Assembly (NCBI GenBank): GCA_035281845.1
Contig: DATEVL010000028.1
Coordinates: 22,571 to 86,570, forward strand
Source: DATEVL01 sp035281845
Lineage (GTDB): Bacteria > Chloroflexota > Anaerolineae > Anaerolineales > E44-bin32
DNA length: 64,000 nt
Direction of reading: 5' to 3'
In this document: positions 57,334 to 64,000 of the stretch, piece after piece
Position numbering within the stretch: position 1 is the first letter of the stretch
Layout of the letters: every line of letters begins with the position of its first letter
Program-made: the position numbers and the translations under genes
Notes under the pieces: model-generated
Seen by the model: the letters and a program-made list of their open reading frames with translations, nothing else
What the model was told of the DNA's origin: nothing
Database searches by the model: none

Positions 57334-57362
57334 TTGACACTTGTGAACCGGCGTGCTATAAT
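57334..57362 (+). promoter_or_regulatory. suf operon promoter, perfect consensus
   Basis: TTGACA, 17-nt spacer, TATAAT with an extended TGC; 50 nt before sufC. An unusually strong promoter that would need a repressor. The -35 lies in AAATATTGACA (57329-57339), an exact mirror of 57253-57263. Between the two are further dyads, including ATCTTG-N9-CAAGAT (57273-57293), as SufR operator candidates. Confidence 0.9.
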
Positions 57363-57412
57363 CCACCTGTCCCGCCCCGGATTGAGGCTGGGGAGGTCGG
57401 AGGCGCATCTCG

Positions 57413-58195
57413 ATGACGTCTGTGCTGGAAATTCGCAACCTTCATGCCGGGATCGACAGCCGGGAGATCCTCCGTGGCGTCGATTTGACGGTCCGGCAGG
57501 GAGAGATCCACGCCTTGATGGGACCGAACGGCACCGGCAAGTCGACGTTTGCCAACGTCCTGATGGGGCATCCTGCTTATCAGGTCACACAAGGTGAGAT
57601 TCTCTTTGACGGAGTGAATCTGGTCGAACTTCAGCCTGATGAGCGGGCGCGGATGGGGCTCTTCCTCGCCTTCCAATACCCGGTCGCGATCCCTGGCCTG
57701 TCGGTCGCCAACTTCCTGCGAGCGGCAGTCAACGCCCGGCGCCGTGCTGAGAATCCGGACGACAAGGGGATTGCCGTCCCCGAGTTCCGCCGGGCGCTCA
57801 AAGAGAAGATGGACCTGCTGGAGATGCCCCACGAATTCGCCGGGCGTTACCTGAACGACGGCTTCTCGGGCGGCGAGAAGAAGCGAGCCGAGATTCTGCA
57901 ACTGGCGACGCTTGAGCCGAAGATCGCCGTCCTCGACGAAACCGATTCGGGCTTGGATATCGATGCGCTGCGCATCGTCGCCCACGGGGTGAACACCCTG
58001 GCTAACGAGGCGCTCGGGGTGCTGGTCATCACGCACTACCAGCGCATCCTCAACTACGTCAAACCTCATCGCGTCCACATCATGATGGGCGGACGCATCG
58101 TCGAGGCGGGCGGCGCCGAGCTGGCCGAGCACCTCGAAGAGCATGGTTACGACTGGCTGCGCGACAAAGCGGCCGAGCGAGTGGCGGAGGCCTGA
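57413..58195 (+). CDS. sufC: FeS assembly ATPase SufC
   Basis: 260 residues, strong GGAGG site. Walker A GPNGTGKSTFANVLMG near residue 40, Q-loop AFQYPVAIPG, signature GFSGGEKKRAEILQ near 150, Walker B IAVLDETDSGLDID, and switch His in VLVITHYQRIL. It powers the SufBCD scaffold. First gene of the operon, 4 nt before sufB. Confidence 0.98.
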   Translation: MTSVLEIRNLHAGIDSREILRGVDLTVRQGEIHALMGPNGTGKSTFANVLMGHPAYQVTQGEILFDGVNLVELQPDERARMGLFLAFQYPVAIPGLSVANFLRAAVNARRRAENPDDKGIAVPEFRRALKEKMDLLEMPHEFAGRYLNDGFSGGEKKRAEILQLATLEPKIAVLDETDSGLDIDALRIVAHGVNTLANEALGVLVITHYQRILNYVKPHRVHIMMGGRIVEAGGAELAEHLEEHGYDWLRDKAAERVAEA

Positions 58196-58199
58196 GACG

Positions 58200-59612
58200 A
58201 TGGCAACAAGAACTGATGCTCAAGCCCTGGAAGGGCTCGACCGCTATAAGTACGGGTTCTCCGACCCGGATGAGGCGGTCTTCACGGCGCCCCGCGGGCT
58301 CAGCCGCGAGGTCGTGGAACAGATTTCGGCCAAGAAGGACGAGCCGGAGTGGATGCTCCAGTCCCGGTTGAAGGCGCTCGAGCACTACTTGGCGCGCCCA
58401 ATGCCGGCCTGGGGCCCCGACCTGGCCTCCATCAACTTCGACCAGGTCATCTACTACGTCCGGCCTGCCGAGGCCGAAGGCAAGACCTGGGAAGAAGTCC
58501 CCGAGACGATCAAACGCACCTTCGACAAGCTGGGCATCCCGGAGGCCGAGCAGAAGTTCCTGGCCGGAGTCGGGGCCCAGTACGAGTCGGAGATGGTCTA
58601 CCACAACATTCAGAAGCACCTGTCGGACCAGGGCGTGATCTTCCTCAGCATCGAAGAAGGGCTGCGCCAGCATCCCGATCTGTTCCGCAAGTACTTCGCT
58701 ACCATCATCCCGCACACCGATAACAAGTTCGCCGCGCTCAACAGCGCCGTCTGGTCGGGCGGTTCGTTCATCTACGTGCCGCCGGGAGTGAAGATCGATC
58801 TCCCGCTGCAGGCCTACTTCCGCTTGAACATGGCCAACATCGGGCAGTTCGAGCGAACGCTGATCATCGCCGACGAAGGCTCCCAGGTGCACTACGTCGA
58901 AGGCTGCACGGCCCCGGTCTATACCACCGACTCATTCCACAGCGGTGTGATCGAGATCGCTGTGCACAAGGGCGCCCGGGTGCGCTACACCACGATCCAG
59001 AACTGGTCGGTCAACGTCTACAACCTGGTCACCCAGCGGGCCCTGGTGCAGGAAGGCGGCACGATGGAGTGGGTCGATGCCAACCTGGGCAGTAAGCTGA
59101 CGATGAAGTACCCGTCCTGCTATCTGGTTGGTCCGGGGGCCCACGGCGAAATCCTATCGCTGGCGTTCGCCGGTCCAGGCCAGCACCAGGACGCCGGCGG
59201 CAAGGTGATTCACGCCGCGCCGCGTACCTCGAGCAAGATTACGTCGAAGTCGATCAGCCGAGGCGGGGGTCGAACTTCTTACCGCGGCCTGCTCAAGGTT
59301 CACAAGGGGGCGGAAGGGTCGAAGTCGAGCGTCGTGTGCGATGCGCTGCTGCTCGACCCGCAGTCGCGTTCCGACACCTACCCGTACATCGAGATCGACG
59401 AAGACAATGTCACCATCGGCCACGAGGCCACCGTCAGCAAGATCGGCGAGGAACAGCTTTTCTATCTCATGAGCCGCGGCCTGACCAACGAGGAAGCGGC
59501 GACGATGGTCGTCTCCGGGTTCATCGAACCCCTGGTGAAAGAGCTGCCGATGGAGTATGCGGTCGAGATGAACCGCCTCATCCAGCTCCAGATGCAAGGC
59601 TCCGTCGGCTAA
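58200..59612 (+). CDS. sufB: FeS cluster assembly scaffold SufB
   Basis: 470 residues from the ATG at 58200. NFDQVIYYVRPAEAEGKTWE, SFIYVPPGVKIDLPLQAYFR, YVEGCTAPVYTTDSFHSGVI, TSSKITSKSISRGGGRTSYR and SSVVCDALLLDPQSRSDTYP. The last contains the conserved Cys of the sulfur-entry/cluster site. The Glu/His needed at the SufB-SufD interface lie in DEDNVTIGHEATVSKIGEEQ. It builds the cluster with SufC and SufD. Confidence 0.98.
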   Translation: MATRTDAQALEGLDRYKYGFSDPDEAVFTAPRGLSREVVEQISAKKDEPEWMLQSRLKALEHYLARPMPAWGPDLASINFDQVIYYVRPAEAEGKTWEEVPETIKRTFDKLGIPEAEQKFLAGVGAQYESEMVYHNIQKHLSDQGVIFLSIEEGLRQHPDLFRKYFATIIPHTDNKFAALNSAVWSGGSFIYVPPGVKIDLPLQAYFRLNMANIGQFERTLIIADEGSQVHYVEGCTAPVYTTDSFHSGVIEIAVHKGARVRYTTIQNWSVNVYNLVTQRALVQEGGTMEWVDANLGSKLTMKYPSCYLVGPGAHGEILSLAFAGPGQHQDAGGKVIHAAPRTSSKITSKSISRGGGRTSYRGLLKVHKGAEGSKSSVVCDALLLDPQSRSDTYPYIEIDEDNVTIGHEATVSKIGEEQLFYLMSRGLTNEEAATMVVSGFIEPLVKELPMEYAVEMNRLIQLQMQGSVG

Positions 59613-59628
59613 TCTGGATCCCGCTGCA

Positions 59629-60981
59629 ATGGCCACCCGCACTGTCACCCGTCGCGCCGTCGGCGTGCGCCGAGCCCCCGAGGGCCCGGCCGAGTTCCCC
59701 TATTCCCAGGAGGATGTCATCCGCCGGAGCCGGGAGCTTGGCGAAAGCCAGCCGCTCCAGGCGCAGCGTCTGGCTGCCTGGGAAGCCTACCGGGCGACCC
59801 CGATGCCGAATACGCGGGATGAGGCTTGGCGCCGGACGGACCTGGACGGCCTGCCGTCCGCTTCAGCCAAGATTCTTGAGGTCGACTCATCGCCGGCCGA
59901 ACCAGCCCTGCTTCAGCCTCTGGTCAGCGACTCGCAGCCTGCGCTGATGGTCGTACACCCGGGCATGCCTTCTCGGCTCGAAGGAGCCGAACGGATCCGG
60001 TCTCAAGGCGTGGTGTTCGCCGATTGGGGAACGGCCATCCGGTCTCACTCGGATCTGCTGGAAAACCATCTCGCCCGGCTCGTAGCTCCCACCGAAGGGA
60101 AGTTCGCCTCCCTGGCGGCAGCCGTGGGCGCGGAAGGCGTGCTGGTCTACGTCCCGCGGGGTATCTCCGTGGCCGATCCGCTTCACTCCGTCCTGTGGGC
60201 GCCGGCGGCCGCCGGGGCGCACTTCTCACGCGTGCTGGTCGTGGTCGAGGAGGGCGCTCAACTGACCTACGTTCACGAGTCGGCGTCGCCCTCCGTGAAG
60301 GATGGGCAGGCGATCCACGCCGGGACGGTGGAGTTGATCGTTGGCGACGGGGCGCGGTTGACCTTCGTGGAGTTGCAGAACTGGGGAACCCACGTCTGGA
60401 ACTTCACCCACGAACGAGCGGCCGTCGGCCGCGACGGCCGTCTGGATTGGATCTTCGGCGCCGTCGGCAGCCGGCTCACCAAGAACTTCACTTCCCTCGA
60501 CTTGAACGGCGAAGGGGCCGAGGGACGCATGTCCGGCTTCTACTTCGCCGATGGAATCCAGCACCTGGATCACGACACGCAGCAGAACCATCGGGCGCCG
60601 CACACCACGAGCGACCTGTTGTTCAAGGGTGCGCTGGTCGGCCGGAGCCGCTCCGTCTGGCAGGGCATGATCTACGTCGCACCCGGAGCGCAGAAGACGG
60701 ATGGGTACCAGGCCAACCGAAACCTGATCTTGAGCTCACAGGCTCGGGCCGACTCGATCCCCGGCCTGGAGATTCTGGCGGATGACGTCCGCTGCACGCA
60801 CGGCGCGACGGTCGGGCAATTGGAGGCCGAGCCGGTTTTCTACGCGATGACTCGTGGACTGCCGCGGACCGAAGCCGAACGAATGGTGGTCGACGGTTTC
60901 TTTGCACCGGTGTTGGAGCGGATACCGTTCGAGCCCGTGCGCGATCGCTTCCGCGATGTGATCGAGGCCAAGATGGGGTAG
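59629..60981 (+). CDS. sufD: FeS cluster assembly protein SufD
   Basis: 450 residues. N-terminal NTRDEAWRRTDLDGLPS, beta-helix core, DTQQNHRAPHTTSDLLFKGA with the conserved His, QANRNLILSSQARADSIPG and DVRCTHGATVGQLEAEPVFY. Pairs with SufB in the SufBC2D complex. Starts 16 nt after sufB. The next gene begins 184 nt later, the only large gap in the operon. Confidence 0.96.
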   Translation: MATRTVTRRAVGVRRAPEGPAEFPYSQEDVIRRSRELGESQPLQAQRLAAWEAYRATPMPNTRDEAWRRTDLDGLPSASAKILEVDSSPAEPALLQPLVSDSQPALMVVHPGMPSRLEGAERIRSQGVVFADWGTAIRSHSDLLENHLARLVAPTEGKFASLAAAVGAEGVLVYVPRGISVADPLHSVLWAPAAAGAHFSRVLVVVEEGAQLTYVHESASPSVKDGQAIHAGTVELIVGDGARLTFVELQNWGTHVWNFTHERAAVGRDGRLDWIFGAVGSRLTKNFTSLDLNGEGAEGRMSGFYFADGIQHLDHDTQQNHRAPHTTSDLLFKGALVGRSRSVWQGMIYVAPGAQKTDGYQANRNLILSSQARADSIPGLEILADDVRCTHGATVGQLEAEPVFYAMTRGLPRTEAERMVVDGFFAPVLERIPFEPVRDRFRDVIEAKMG

Positions 60982-61165
60982 GACCCCGGCCCATCATGAG
61001 ACCCTTAGGAGACCCTGCAGGCAAACCCAGGGGCATGATCGAGGCGATTCCATGAGCCGCGCTGCAATCGCGCCTCGTCGCGCCAGGCCCTTGCCCAGGG
61101 GAAGCGCTTACGCGAGAATGGGCGGCGAGCCAACCAGGCCGGACCCGCCGCGGAGTATGAATCGG

Positions 61166-61474
61166 ATGAGGAAAGACGCCCCCAGTATCACTTCACCTCT
61201 GCTGGTCGAACACCGTTACAAGGTGGGGGAGGTCGTCGATGTCTTGTGCGACCACAACGTGGACGGTGAGCGAGTGCGCGACTGGCTCCAGGGCATCGTC
61301 GTCCAGGCGGACTACAAGATGGTGGCGGTGCAGTTCGTCGAGGAGGTCTACCTGACCGACGGTTGGATGGTGCCGGATCGGATTCTGTTCTGCCAGCAGG
61401 GCGCCGGCAACATCCGCCCCTCGACCCGCCGCCGGATCCGGCGGCCCCGCCGCGCTCGGGCCCGCCGTCGCTGA
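61166..61474 (+). CDS. Unrecognised small protein inside the suf operon
   Basis: 102 residues from the ATG at 61166, which has GGAG 10 nt upstream; an ATG at 61157 is also possible. The body (HRYKVGEVVDVLCDHNVDGE, DWLQGIVVQADYKMVAVQFV, YLTDGWMVPDRILFCQQGAG) looks like an SH3- or Tudor-like barrel. The last 20 residues are nearly all Arg (TRRRIRRPRRARARRR), as in nucleic-acid-binding tails. It ends 2 nt before sufS. Not a known Suf protein to me; two Cys are present. Confidence 0.7.
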   Translation: MRKDAPSITSPLLVEHRYKVGEVVDVLCDHNVDGERVRDWLQGIVVQADYKMVAVQFVEEVYLTDGWMVPDRILFCQQGAGNIRPSTRRRIRRPRRARARRR

Positions 61475-61476
61475 CC

Positions 61477-62724
61477 ATGGCAAGCCCGGCCCGAATTGCT
61501 GCGCTGGACGTCGAAAGGCTGCGCTCCGATTTCCCGGTGCTGCGGCGTGAACTACGGCCGGGCGTCCCGCTGATCTACCTCGACTCGGCTGCCACTTCCC
61601 AAAAACCGCGAGCCGTGCTGGAGGCGATGCAGAGTTTCTACGAGCTGCACAACGCCAACATCCACCGCGGGGTGCACCGGCTGGCGGAAGAGGCCACCGA
61701 GCAGTTCGAGCAGGCTCGGGCGGCGGTCGCCCGGTTCATTGGAGCGGCCGACCCACGCCAGATCGTCTTCACCCGCAATACGACCGAAGCCATCAATCTG
61801 GTGGCCCATTCTTGGGGCCGCCCTCAGCTCAAGGCCGGCGACATCATCCTGTTGAGCGAGATGGAACATCACTCCAATCTTGTGCCGTGGCAGATGCTGG
61901 CCGCCGAGCGCGGCGTACGGTTGGAGTTCCTCCCGGTCACCGACGGCGGTGAGCTCGACCTTGCAGCACTGCCTCGTCTGCTCGACCTCCGGCCCCGGCT
62001 GGTCGCCCTCAGTCACATGTCGAACGTTCTGGGCACCCTCAATCCCATCGGCGACATCATCCGCGAGGCACACCGCGCCGGCGCAACGGTTCTGATCGAC
62101 GGCGCCCAGGCGGTCCCCCACCTGCCGGTCGATGTGACGGAGTTGGAGGCCGATTTCTACGCCTTCTCAGCTCACAAGATGTGTGGGCCGACCGGTATCG
62201 GCGCCCTCTATGCTCGTCTGGACCTGCTCGAGAGAATGCCGCCCTTCCTCGGCGGCGGGGACATGATCAAACGCGTCGAGCTGCGCTCATTCGAGCCGAA
62301 TACCGTGCCCCACAAGTTCGAAGCCGGGACTCCGGCGATTGCCGAGGCCATTGGCTTCGGAGCGGCCGCCGATTATGTGACCGTCGCCGGCCGTGAGGCG
62401 ATCCACGCGCACGAGCAGGCGTTGGCCGGGTATGCCATGGAACGCCTGGAAGAGGTCCCCGGTGTCCGGGTCTTCGGTCCGCCGGCGGAGCGGCGAGGGG
62501 GAGTCGTTTCCTTTACCCTGGAAGGTATCCACCCCCACGACATCGCCCAGATCCTGGATGGCGAAGGTGTGGCGATCCGCGCCGGGCACCACTGTGCCAT
62601 GCCGCTTCACGCTCGACTGGGGCTGCCGGCCAGCGCCCGCGCTTCCTTCTATCTGTACAACACCGCCGCCGAGGTTGACACGTTGATCCACGGGCTGTAT
62701 AAGGCCAAAGAGGTATTCGCCTAG
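61477..62724 (+). CDS. sufS: Cysteine desulfurase SufS
   Basis: 415 residues from the ATG at 61477. PLP site Lys in DFYAFSAHKMCGPTGIGALY near residue 232; catalytic Cys in AIRAGHHCAMPLHARLGLPA near 370. Also NANIHRGVHRLAEEATEQFE and TRNTTEAINLVAHSWG. Group II (SufS/CsdA) desulfurase taking sulfur from cysteine, probably handing it to SufU. Two nt after the small protein. Confidence 0.98.
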   Translation: MASPARIAALDVERLRSDFPVLRRELRPGVPLIYLDSAATSQKPRAVLEAMQSFYELHNANIHRGVHRLAEEATEQFEQARAAVARFIGAADPRQIVFTRNTTEAINLVAHSWGRPQLKAGDIILLSEMEHHSNLVPWQMLAAERGVRLEFLPVTDGGELDLAALPRLLDLRPRLVALSHMSNVLGTLNPIGDIIREAHRAGATVLIDGAQAVPHLPVDVTELEADFYAFSAHKMCGPTGIGALYARLDLLERMPPFLGGGDMIKRVELRSFEPNTVPHKFEAGTPAIAEAIGFGAAADYVTVAGREAIHAHEQALAGYAMERLEEVPGVRVFGPPAERRGGVVSFTLEGIHPHDIAQILDGEGVAIRAGHHCAMPLHARLGLPASARASFYLYNTAAEVDTLIHGLYKAKEVFA

Positions 62725-62776
62725 GGGAGTCGGTTCGCCCGATCGCTCCCCCGCATCCGCCGGCTATCAGCACATC

Positions 62777-63169
62777 ATGGACGATCTCTACCGCGAACAG
62801 ATCATCGACCGCTTCAAGAACCCTCGCCACCGCGGCGAGCTGGACCCGCACGACTACAGCTACGAAGACGACAACCCGTTGTGCGGCGACCGAATCCGAA
62901 TCGATGTCCGGGTCGACGGCGAGGAGCGCGTGACGGAAGCCTCCTTTTCCGGGGTCGGCTGCGCCATCTCGCAGGCCTCGGCCGACCTGCTGACGGAGTC
63001 GATCGTCGGCAAGAGCCTGGCCGAGGTGCGCCGCATCTCCAAAGACGACATCCTGGAGATGCTGGGCATCGAGCTGGGGCCGGTTCGGCTGAAGTGCGCC
63101 TTGCTCTCGCTCAAGGTCCTCAAGGCGGGGGTCTACGGGATCGAGTCCGTCGAGACGGAACTGACCTAG
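62777..63169 (+). CDS. sufU: SufU-type zinc-dependent sulfurtransferase
   Basis: 130 residues. MDDLYREQIIDRFKNPRHRG, then Cys and Asp in EDDNPLCGDRIRIDVRV near residue 36, GVGCAISQASADLLTESIVG near 58 and GPVRLKCALLSLKVLK near 113. The SufU zinc ligands Cys-Asp-Cys-Cys are all there; the usual 18-20 residue insertion before the last Cys is present in short form. It receives sulfur from SufS for SufBCD. Confidence 0.95.
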   Translation: MDDLYREQIIDRFKNPRHRGELDPHDYSYEDDNPLCGDRIRIDVRVDGEERVTEASFSGVGCAISQASADLLTESIVGKSLAEVRRISKDDILEMLGIELGPVRLKCALLSLKVLKAGVYGIESVETELT

Positions 63170-63203
63170 CCCGGCCGACCGGCGGCCCGCGGCGTGCTCC
63201 CCC

Positions 63204-63551
63204 ATGTACAACTATCGAACGGTAGAGACCGACAATCTCGAGTTCGTCCCGGTCGCCACGACCTCGGAGGTCGGCCCGGGCCAGCGCCTCCTGCTGGACA
63301 TCGGCGACCTATCGCTGGTGGTCTTCAATATCGCCGGGGGCTACTTCGCGATCGCCGACATTTGCTCGCATGATGACGGGCCGCTGGGGGAGGGCGAACT
63401 CGAGGGCCAGGTCATCGAGTGTCCGCGACACGGCGGCCGATTCGACCTGAGCAATGGGAAGGCCATCCAACTTCCCGCGGTCGAGGATATTCCGGCGTAC
63501 CCGGTGCGAGTCGAGGGGGATCAGATCCTGGTCGGGTTGCCGGTGGAGTAG
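63204..63551 (+). CDS. Rieske [2Fe-2S] ferredoxin-like protein
   Basis: 115 residues. The cluster ligands Cys-x-His and Cys-x2-His are in ADICSHDDGPLGEGELEG and VIECPRHGGRFDLSNGKAIQ. The short, soluble form resembles the ferredoxin subunit of aromatic dioxygenases (NirD/BphF type). Here it ends the suf operon, as in many Chloroflexi-like and Actinobacteria-like suf clusters, and may supply electrons or act as a target. Confidence 0.95.
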   Translation: MYNYRTVETDNLEFVPVATTSEVGPGQRLLLDIGDLSLVVFNIAGGYFAIADICSHDDGPLGEGELEGQVIECPRHGGRFDLSNGKAIQLPAVEDIPAYPVRVEGDQILVGLPVE

Positions 63552-63598
63552 GTCCGCCTCGCCTGCTTGTGTCGCTACTTTTCTGCTCGCCAATCGAT

Positions 63599-63740
63599 TC
63601 ATGGCCCTGCCGGGGACTTGTAGGCAGGCCTTGCAAGAGCAACAGGCCATTGGGCGCCAGGTTGAACTCGTCGGTGCCGAGGCGCCCAATGGCCAGCAGC
63701 AGTTGCCGGGCCTGATTAGAAGTCCCCGGTAGGGCCATGA
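63599..63740. repeat. 142-bp near-perfect palindrome
   Basis: Two 60-nt arms (63599-63658 and 63681-63740) of equal length match at about 48 positions, with a 22-nt loop. The inner 14 bp (GGCCATTGGGCGCC) and the outer part (CATGGCCCT, CCGGGGACTT) are perfect or nearly so. No gap is needed. The outer arm is shared with 33765-33836. It lies between the Rieske gene and ppdK. Confidence 0.9.
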
Positions 63741-63852
63741 TGGTTGAGTCCCTGAATGGTCCGTCACTTCAAACGCGGTATCATTCGACGAATGCTCGCC
63801 AGATGACATCTGGCCATCGCGGGATGTGGCGAAACAGAGGAAGGTCAATCTC

Positions 63853-64000
63853 CATGCCAACGAAGTGGGTCTACCGTTTTGAAGAAGTCCGCGCCGCTCA
63901 GCGCGCGGCCGGATCGTGGGACGGTGTGCGGTCCTTGCTCGGCGGAAAAGGCGCCAATCTGGCCGAGATGACCCGCATCGGCCTGCCGGTGCCGCCCGGC
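63853..64000 (+). CDS. ppdK: Pyruvate, phosphate dikinase, N-terminal fragment
   Basis: 49 residues before the window ends, from an ATG with GAGGAAGG upstream. The N-terminus KWVYRFEEVRAA and then LLGGKGANLAEMTRIGLPVP are the start of the PPDK ATP-grasp domain. The enzyme interconverts pyruvate, ATP and phosphate with PEP. A TATCAT at 63779-63784 could be its -10. Continues outside the window. Confidence 0.92.

Noticed and set aside
57065..57340. 91-codon frame in the sufR-sufC gap
   Set aside because: It covers the AT-rich promoter and operator region and runs into sufR in another frame.

Overview
This 64 kb window is high-GC, densely packed bacterial DNA, almost entirely chromosomal core genes. 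There is no phage, plasmid, CRISPR or insertion sequence with a recognisable transposase. Several features together suggest a member of the Chloroflexota: the SufC-SufB-SufD-X-SufS-SufU-Rieske order behind a SufR-type regulator; a baseplate-J-like membrane protein between alaS and ruvX/mltG; FHA proteins of the FhaA/FhaB type next to a SEDS gene; and the asp23-fakA-fakB-fakB-recG-coaD run. No rRNA is present, so this placement is an inference from gene content and protein style.

Left part (1-25 kb). A truncated nucleotide-transporter-like membrane protein is followed by a MazEF toxin-antitoxin pair, a DinB protein, an ECF42 sigma factor with its DGPF/YCII partner, and the alaS - baseplate-J-like - ruvX - mltG operon. 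On the plus strand come a zincin peptidase with a Ddl-like ATP-grasp ligase (the best candidate for an undescribed pathway) and tyrS. The RNA-repair pair rtcB/archease follows on the minus strand. Then come three FHA proteins with an MTA-phosphorylase-type enzyme and a FtsW/RodA-type protein, then rpsP-khpA-rimM, a roadblock protein and pyrG.

Middle (25-46 kb). A minus-strand operon runs asp23 - fakA - fakB - fakB - recG - coaD - coiled-coil protein, opposite rpmB. After that come rpe, a DegS-like histidine kinase, DinB-tldD-tldE, rlmN, a NagD-like phosphatase, a DUF1028 protein, and tig-clpP-clpX with a tRNA-Leu(UAG).

Right part (47-64 kb). A quinone-oxidoreductase-like MDR protein; an XRE regulator with a membrane protein under an operator-like promoter; the efp operon (efp - Cys-rich protein - HAD::DinB fusion - PfpI protein); a DnaQ-DinG helicase; an ECF sigma factor with a small membrane protein; the complete SUF iron-sulfur system with divergent promoters; and the start of pyruvate phosphate dikinase.

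The intergenic DNA is the most unusual part. At least six gaps carry phase-locked 7-bp (heptamer) repeat arrays, several ending exactly at stop codons. A 99-bp repeat occurs twice without mismatch, one copy lying inside the 5' end of the rlmN reading frame. A 142-bp near-perfect palindrome precedes ppdK. Many promoters place the -10 hexamer only 6-15 nt before the start codon, which suggests that leaderless transcripts are common.
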